A stretch of DNA of 36,999 nt from Chloroflexota bacterium (GTDB lineage Bacteria; Chloroflexota; Anaerolineae; 4572-78; J111), in NCBI GenBank assembly GCA_020049115.1, contig JAIFLK010000034.1, positions 1-36,999 of the forward strand. Reading direction: 5' to 3'. Shown here piece by piece: positions 32,204 through 36,999 of the stretch (its first letter is position 1; every line of letters starts with the position of its first letter). The position numbers and the translations under genes are program-made. The notes under the pieces were generated by a model, which had not been told where the DNA came from, did not search any database, and saw only the letters and a program-made list of their open reading frames with translations.

Positions 32204-35052
32204 GCGGATGCCCCCCTATATTCTTCCAATAAAGCAATCATTTTTTCCTCTTCAAACTGACCCGCCAACTCCAGCAATTGCTGCCCAAAGGGTTTGAATT
32301 GCGCCTCAGTCTGACAAAGTTGCGTCACTTGGGCTTCTAAATTATCAAAATCACCGATCTCAATTAAACTTAATAACAAGGTCAATATCTCAGGTGACGG
32401 CGGAATAATTTTTTCAGCCACAGGGTCAGTAGGGGAAATCGTTGATAGTATCGATACAGTTTCCTGCGAAGGCGTTGGCTCAACCGACTGGTTTGAGAAA
32501 CTAACGGCTAAGGGCAAATCAAACCAAAAGGTGCTGCCCTGTCCAACCTGGCTTTTGACATGTAATTCCCCGCCCATGATACCCACAAATCGTTGGCTAA
32601 TGGTCAAACCCAAACCCGCCCCGTCCGCTTGGTCACGCCCACCACCCACCTGCTCAAAGGGCAAAAATATCTTTTGCAACTGTTCAGGGCTAATCCCAAT
32701 GCCACTATCTTCAACCTCAAACCGCACCGTCGCCGAATAATTATCCGCCACATATTTGGTTTTGAGCGTATCCGCTAATATTCCCACCCGAAAGGTAATA
32801 TGGCCCTGTTCCGTAAATTTAACCGCGTTGCCTAACAAATTAATTAAGGTTTGGCGCAATCGTTTTTCATCCGCAAAAATAGTGGTCGGTAACGCCGAGG
32901 TAGTCTCAAAATTGGCGGCCAAGCCCTTATCCATCGCCCGAAAACGACACATATCAAACACTTTATCCAAAAATAGCTTAAAATAAAACTGGCTAGGTTG
33001 TAACTCCATTTTATGCACTTCAATCCGCGAAAGGTCTAACACATCATTAAGTAAAGTTAATAAATGCTCACCGCTGCGTTGAATAACATGCAGATGAGAC
33101 TGTTGGACAGGAGTTAAATCCCCCTCCTTACTTAAAATTTGGGTAAAGCCTAACACGCCATGCAAGGGGGTACGTAATTCGTGGCTCATACTCGCCAAAA
33201 ATTCACTTTTTGCCAGACTCGCTGCCTCCGCTGATTCCTTCGCTTGGGCCAACTCTAACGTTTGTTGTTCCAATTCCAACCGCTTTTGCTCCAACTCTAA
33301 CGCCCGTTCTTGCAATTGCAGATTAGCAGATTGTAATGCCGCTTCAGCCCGATGTCGCTCCTCTAATTCTTGTTGCACAATATTATATAAACGGGCATTG
33401 TGCATCGCAACCCCCAATTGGTTCGCCAATGAACGTAACAAACTGGCATCACCTTCATCTAGCCCACCCGCATGGTCTTCCTGCACATCCAACACCCCCA
33501 CCACATGCTCTTCCTCAAAAATCGGCACGCACATTTCCGCCCGTGTATCAGGCAAAACATCAATTTGCAGCCATGTTTGGGTCGTAGTTAAATCATTTTC
33601 CCAAACCACTTCCCCATCACGGGCGGCACGAGCAATTAAACTTTTAGGGTGGTTCAGCGGAATGTTAAAGCCACTTGCTTTCAACTTAAAGCCCGCCTCG
33701 CCCGTACCCGTCGCAAAAAACAGATGTTGCCGCGTTTCATCAAATAAACAAACCGTCGCATAATAATAACCAAAATTGGAGTTAATCTGATTAACCACCA
33801 CATTAAGTAACTCTTGTTGGTCAAGAATAGCATTTAATTTTTCACCCAGAGCCGCCACCAATTCTAGCCGCCGCGTCCGAGATTTGACCCGTTCCTCTAA
33901 CGAACCCACCAAATTTTGGAGTTGCGTTGCCATGTCATTAAAAACAATTGACATGGTAGCAAACTCGCGTGGGCCACTCACCTGCGCCCGTTTCCCCAAA
34001 TTACCCTGCCCTAATTCTTGGGCCACCCGCGTCAGTTGCCTTAAAGGTTGGCTAATCCGTTGGGTTAAAAACCAGCCCGTCAAACTCGCCAACCCCAAAG
34101 CCAACATGGCCGTAAATATTAAAGCCCTGGTGCTTTGACGGCTAATATTTTCTAAACGCAGCCGAGCAACCGTTAACGCCTTAGACCCAGCCTCATCTAA
34201 ACGGTGCGTCAATTCATTAATTTTTTCCGTTACTTCCCGAAAAATCCGTGTATTAATGTCAATATTTTGCTCTAACACCACCAACCGACTTAAAGTATCG
34301 TCATACCCATTTATCTGCTCAATTAAATCGTCCCCCACGAGGCGATGTCCCCCGCCCGTTAAATCAACGTCTGAGCTTTTTTTCACAATTTTTATGAACT
34401 CTATCACCCACAAATGAACTTTATCTAAACTTTGTTGATTACGGGTATGAAAATAGGATTGCTCATTCGCCCGAATTTGCAGAATCACTCGGTCAAGTTT
34501 AACTCTCGGCAAAGGAACAACCAATGTTTCTAAATCGGTCAGTTGTTTTTGCAACTTACGGTCTAACCCATTGGCCTGACTACGTTCTTCAACCTGAGAT
34601 ACCGTGGCTAAAAAAGCCCGTTGATATTCATCTAACAACGGCTTTAAGGCGTTAGTATCCTTAAGCAAAGCCTGTAAATTGGCACTTTCAGACTTAGCAA
34701 TCAACTGGTTGACCTCATCCAATTTAAGATGAGCTTGCGCTAAAGCATCTTGGTTAGGGATAACATAGCGCGTACTCGCCGCTTGATACCCAAGACGCGA
34801 CCATGTATTAAGAAAATTGGCTTCACTTTGCCGCGCCAATAAAAAATCATTCTCAATTTCTAGACTCAATTCACGCACATGGTTGGCTTCCTCAAAGGTT
34901 GTTTCCACCCCAATTTGTAAATTTCGCAAGCTAACAAAACCAATCACCGCAATAATCAAGGCCAACGCCAAAATGAGGCCAAAGCCCAAAATAAGCTGTG
35001 CCTTAATGGATGATAACCGATATTTCCAGCTTGCAAAAATTTTTTGTGCCAT
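32200..35052 (-). CDS. Membrane histidine kinase with HBM-like helical sensor, HAMP, GAF and C-terminal helical module
   Basis: From the ATG at 35052 the product is 950 residues. TM1 is about 18-42. A long all-helical extracytoplasmic domain (about 44-305) has two RxxExxF/Y-type segments (ARQSEANFL and RANEQSYF), as in helical bimodular (HBM) sensors that bind organic acids. TM2 is about 308-330, HAMP about 331-385, GAF about 408-556, then a long coiled coil and DHp with H624 (SHELRTPLH). The ATPase domain has N742, DSGIG at 782 and GAGLGL at 811. The last part (about 883-946) is the shared helical module. A GTG at 35070, overlapping the previous stop by one base, would add six residues but has no clear Shine-Dalgarno. 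It is the middle gene of a tight three-gene unit, flanked on both sides by REC-kinases that could be its phosphotransfer targets (inference). Confidence 0.92.
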   Translation of the reverse strand: MAQKIFASWKYRLSSIKAQLILGFGLILALALIIAVIGFVSLRNLQIGVETTFEEANHVRELSLEIENDFLLARQSEANFLNTWSRLGYQAASTRYVIPNQDALAQAHLKLDEVNQLIAKSESANLQALLKDTNALKPLLDEYQRAFLATVSQVEERSQANGLDRKLQKQLTDLETLVVPLPRVKLDRVILQIRANEQSYFHTRNQQSLDKVHLWVIEFIKIVKKSSDVDLTGGGHRLVGDDLIEQINGYDDTLSRLVVLEQNIDINTRIFREVTEKINELTHRLDEAGSKALTVARLRLENISRQSTRALIFTAMLALGLASLTGWFLTQRISQPLRQLTRVAQELGQGNLGKRAQVSGPREFATMSIVFNDMATQLQNLVGSLEERVKSRTRRLELVAALGEKLNAILDQQELLNVVVNQINSNFGYYYATVCLFDETRQHLFFATGTGEAGFKLKASGFNIPLNHPKSLIARAARDGEVVWENDLTTTQTWLQIDVLPDTRAEMCVPIFEEEHVVGVLDVQEDHAGGLDEGDASLLRSLANQLGVAMHNARLYNIVQQELEERHRAEAALQSANLQLQERALELEQKRLELEQQTLELAQAKESAEAASLAKSEFLASMSHELRTPLHGVLGFTQILSKEGDLTPVQQSHLHVIQRSGEHLLTLLNDVLDLSRIEVHKMELQPSQFYFKLFLDKVFDMCRFRAMDKGLAANFETTSALPTTIFADEKRLRQTLINLLGNAVKFTEQGHITFRVGILADTLKTKYVADNYSATVRFEVEDSGIGISPEQLQKIFLPFEQVGGGRDQADGAGLGLTISQRFVGIMGGELHVKSQVGQGSTFWFDLPLAVSFSNQSVEPTPSQETVSILSTISPTDPVAEKIIPPSPEILTLLLSLIEIGDFDNLEAQVTQLCQTEAQFKPFGQQLLELAGQFEEEKMIALLEEYRGASA

Positions 35053-35069
35053 GATAATATCTCGAAACA

Positions 35070-36815
35070 CTAATTCTGCGCCAAAGGAATGGTAAATTTA
35101 ACCACTGTCCCTTGATTGATTTCACTCTCAATCCAAATTTGTCCCAGATTCTGCTCAATCATTTCTTTACACATCACCAACCCTAAACCCGTTCCCTTCT
35201 CTTGCGCCGTACCTAACGTAGTATGATAAATATCTAGCCGAAATAGTTTGGCTAACTCATTAGGGCTAATCCCCACCCCAGTATCCGCCACCGCAACTTC
35301 TAAATAAGGCATGTTACCTACTGACTGCGGAGTAGCAGATATAACGATTTCACCACCCATCGCGGTAAACTTGATAGCGTTAGAAACCAAATTCCGAATA
35401 ACCGTATGTAACATATCCTCATCCGCATATACCTGGATAGATTGGTTGACTTCGTTATGTAATTTAATACCCTTATTAAAAGCCACTGTTCCTAATAACA
35501 TCATATTAAGGTCAATGACCATTTTCAAGTCAAGTTCTTTCGGCCGATACTCTATCCGTTTCATTTGGATTTTAGACCAACTTAATAAATTCTCTAACAA
35601 ATTATAAATATTTTGCGCCGTCCGCCGCGTGACCTCAATAGTACGTTTAACCTTATCGGGGCTGGCCGTATCCACCATTTCGGAAAGTAAATCTAACCAA
35701 CCCAGTAAGGGCAGAAACGGGCTTTTCAAATCATGAGCTAACACTGAGAAAAATTTATCTTTGCTGGCATTTAACTCGGTCAATTCCTTAGAACGTTGCT
35801 CTTCAATCTGGCGCAAATTCTTTTCTATTTGATAAAAACGTGCATTACGAATAGCAATGGCAATTTGGGTTGCCAAAATTTGCATCACCGTTCTATCCTC
35901 TAACCCAAATGTTACGGAACGGTCAAGATATATATCTAACACCCCAATCACTTCAGTGCCATAAATTAGCGGCAAAGCTAACTCAGCTTGCGCCTCTGGC
36001 AAAATATTCAACGGCAAATATTTTGCATCCAAATTCACATTATCAGTTGAATAGACATGCCCTGTTTGATAAACCCACGCGGCAATCCCATGGTTCGCGC
36101 GCGTCGAAATTTGATAGCCTAACAATTCATTAGCGGGGTTATCACTCGCACCTTCCTGATTTTTTTTACCTGTACCCGCCCGCAAAACTAAAATATCTTT
36201 AGGTTCAGTTAATAACCAAATGCCCACAAAATAATAATCAAATTTCTCTTGAATGAGCTTAACCACCTGAACCAGCAACTCCTCTAAATCTAACATGGAG
36301 GCCACTTGTTGCCCTAATTCATGGGTCGCTTCTAGTTGTTTAGCTCGTCGAGAAAGCAACTTAGCCATACGCTGTAGCCGTAAATTTTGCTCTTGTAAGT
36401 TATGGGTTAAATCTCGAATTTTAAGGTGGGTCGTGACTCGCGCTAAAACCTCAGCTTGCTGTAACGGTTTTGTAACATAATCCACCGCGCCAAACTCAAA
36501 GGCTTTCACTTTGGCCTCAGTTTCGGTCAAAGCCGTCATAAAAATAATGGGAATATCTTTCGTTAACTCATTGGCTTTCAACCGTTGGCAAGTCTCAAAC
36601 CCATCAATCCCAGGCATCATTACATCAAGCAAAATAATATCGGGTTGTACATATTGCACCCGTTTCAGCGCATTTTCACCACTGCGGGCCACTAAAATTT
36701 CAAAGCCATGATATTTAAGATAATCTGATAAAACGCCTAAATTTACCGGTGCATCATCAACAATTAAAATGGTATATTCAGTCGAGTTTGGTTCATTGAT
36801 TTTATTGATTTCCAT
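35070..36815 (-). CDS. REC-GAF histidine kinase
   Basis: From the ATG at 36815 the product is 581 residues, soluble. The receiver domain (about 13-130) has D20/D21, D64 (IILLDVMMPG), T94 and K116. GAF is about 175-327. DHp has H361 in AHDLKSPF, and the ATPase domain has N480, DTGVG at 512 and GTGLGL at 542. Start choice: AAAGGGG lies nine bases before this ATG. An in-frame GTG at 36893 would add 26 residues unlike any receiver N-terminus and is rejected. This is the first gene of the three-gene unit, and its TAG is followed within 17 bases by the next ATG. Its leader holds a bulged 12-bp hairpin and a candidate promoter. The receiver and GAF parts resemble those of the kinase at 29873-32203, although the kinase cores belong to different types. 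Confidence 0.93.
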   Translation of the reverse strand: MEINKINEPNSTEYTILIVDDAPVNLGVLSDYLKYHGFEILVARSGENALKRVQYVQPDIILLDVMMPGIDGFETCQRLKANELTKDIPIIFMTALTETEAKVKAFEFGAVDYVTKPLQQAEVLARVTTHLKIRDLTHNLQEQNLRLQRMAKLLSRRAKQLEATHELGQQVASMLDLEELLVQVVKLIQEKFDYYFVGIWLLTEPKDILVLRAGTGKKNQEGASDNPANELLGYQISTRANHGIAAWVYQTGHVYSTDNVNLDAKYLPLNILPEAQAELALPLIYGTEVIGVLDIYLDRSVTFGLEDRTVMQILATQIAIAIRNARFYQIEKNLRQIEEQRSKELTELNASKDKFFSVLAHDLKSPFLPLLGWLDLLSEMVDTASPDKVKRTIEVTRRTAQNIYNLLENLLSWSKIQMKRIEYRPKELDLKMVIDLNMMLLGTVAFNKGIKLHNEVNQSIQVYADEDMLHTVIRNLVSNAIKFTAMGGEIVISATPQSVGNMPYLEVAVADTGVGISPNELAKLFRLDIYHTTLGTAQEKGTGLGLVMCKEMIEQNLGQIWIESEINQGTVVKFTIPLAQN

Positions 36816-36849
36816 CGTTATTTTCCCCTTTAGATAAATTTTACTACAA

Positions 36850-36887
36850 AAGCCATTAGGTAAATAGCATAACCATACCAATGGCTT
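36850..36887 (-). promoter_or_regulatory. Leader hairpin upstream of the REC-GAF kinase
   Basis: AAGCCATT (36850-36857) pairs with AATGGCTT (36880-36887), continued by GGTA/TACC after a one-base bulge, with a 13-base loop. It lies between the Shine-Dalgarno and a possible promoter. Confidence 0.4.
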
Positions 36888-36891
36888 ATTC

Positions 36892-36926
36892 ACTCACGAT
36901 ATATAGTGTTCCTATACTGAATATCA
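36892..36926 (-). promoter_or_regulatory. Candidate promoter for the three-gene kinase unit
   Basis: On the minus strand TTGATA is followed after 16 bases by TATATA, a fair sigma-70-like -35/-10 pair about 80 bases before the ATG at 36815. It is judged by eye only. Confidence 0.3.
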
Positions 36927-36948
36927 AACGAAAACTACACTTTCGGCG

Positions 36949-36999
36949 CAGGAGTCCGCAATTATTTGCGGGCTGTCCGCAAAGGATTGCGGACTCCTG
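36949..36999. terminator. Strong two-part hairpin at the right edge
   Basis: The outer arms CAGGAGTCCGCAAT (36949-36962) and ATTGCGGACTCCTG (36986-36999) are perfect. The inner arms TTTGCGG (36965-36971) and CCGCAAA (36977-36983) leave a five-base loop. It could end a gene beyond the window or be a dispersed repeat. Confidence 0.5.

Noticed and set aside
33398-33763. Plus-strand open frame of 121 codons
   Set aside because: Antisense to the GAF domain of the membrane kinase; the Ser/Thr/Pro/Cys-rich translation is typical of a shadow frame.
36816-36893. N-terminal extension of the REC-GAF kinase from a GTG start
   Set aside because: Its 26 residues do not resemble receiver N-termini, and the ATG at 36815 has a good AAAGGGG site.

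Overview
The window is almost entirely a one-direction cluster of sensory histidine kinases. Sixteen clear protein genes, all on the minus strand, fill about 95% of the 37 kb. Thirteen are histidine kinases, two are lipoprotein solute-binding proteins (one BMP/PnrA family, one peptide-type SBP_bac_5), and one is an AAA-ATPase-like/PD-(D/E)XK protein. No tRNA, rRNA, CRISPR array, transposase or phage gene was seen. No stand-alone response regulator, DNA-binding output domain, GGDEF/EAL domain or transporter permease/ATPase was found either.

Organism: the host cannot be fixed from this window. Long GAF-rich kinases, AAA-ATPase-like/PD-(D/E)XK proteins, many palindromic intergenic repeats and moderate GC fit large-genome filamentous or gliding bacteria. 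Beggiatoaceae-type sulfur gammaproteobacteria, Chloroflexota and cyanobacteria share these traits. The Thr/Pro-rich linkers after the lipobox of both binding proteins look Chloroflexota-like. By eye the + strand is rich in C and A (coding strand G/T-rich), as expected for leading-strand genes.

Layout, in the direction of transcription (right to left). (1) 36815-29873: a tight three-gene unit of REC-GAF-kinase, membrane HBM-like/HAMP/GAF kinase with a C-terminal helical module, and REC-GAF-GAF-kinase. (2) 29731-27548: a PAS-GAF-PAS kinase. (3) 27225-22305: a GAF kinase overlapping a dCache-HAMP-GAF-PAS hybrid kinase with REC. (4) 22132-11732: peptide-binding lipoprotein, Cache/HAMP/GAF kinase, PAS-PAS kinase with a degenerate ATPase domain, REC-kinase, and PAS-PAS-GAF-GAF kinase, closely spaced or overlapping from 20257 on. 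(5) 11618-10464: BMP lipoprotein, then a 542-base repeat-filled gap. (6) 9921-5572: dCache-HAMP-GAF kinase followed directly by the AAA-ATPase-like gene. (7) 5439-3253: multi-TM/HAMP kinase. (8) 2979-268: REC-triple-GAF kinase.

How it may work (inference): extracellular binding proteins and Cache/HBM/multi-TM kinases would collect outside signals. Soluble GAF/PAS kinases would collect inside signals. REC domains at the N-terminus of four soluble kinases would let neighbours feed into each other. The phosphoryl output must lie outside the window.

Most unusual points: the kinase at 15540-17504 has lost the ATP-binding motifs but keeps its phospho-accepting His. A roughly 60-residue helical module is shared by the C-termini of four kinases. 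Palindromic or repeat DNA sits in frame inside several genes, including one loop of the ATPase domain in three kinases. At least three mobile-looking inverted-repeat element families are present, one of which supplies the stop codon of the 3253-5439 gene.
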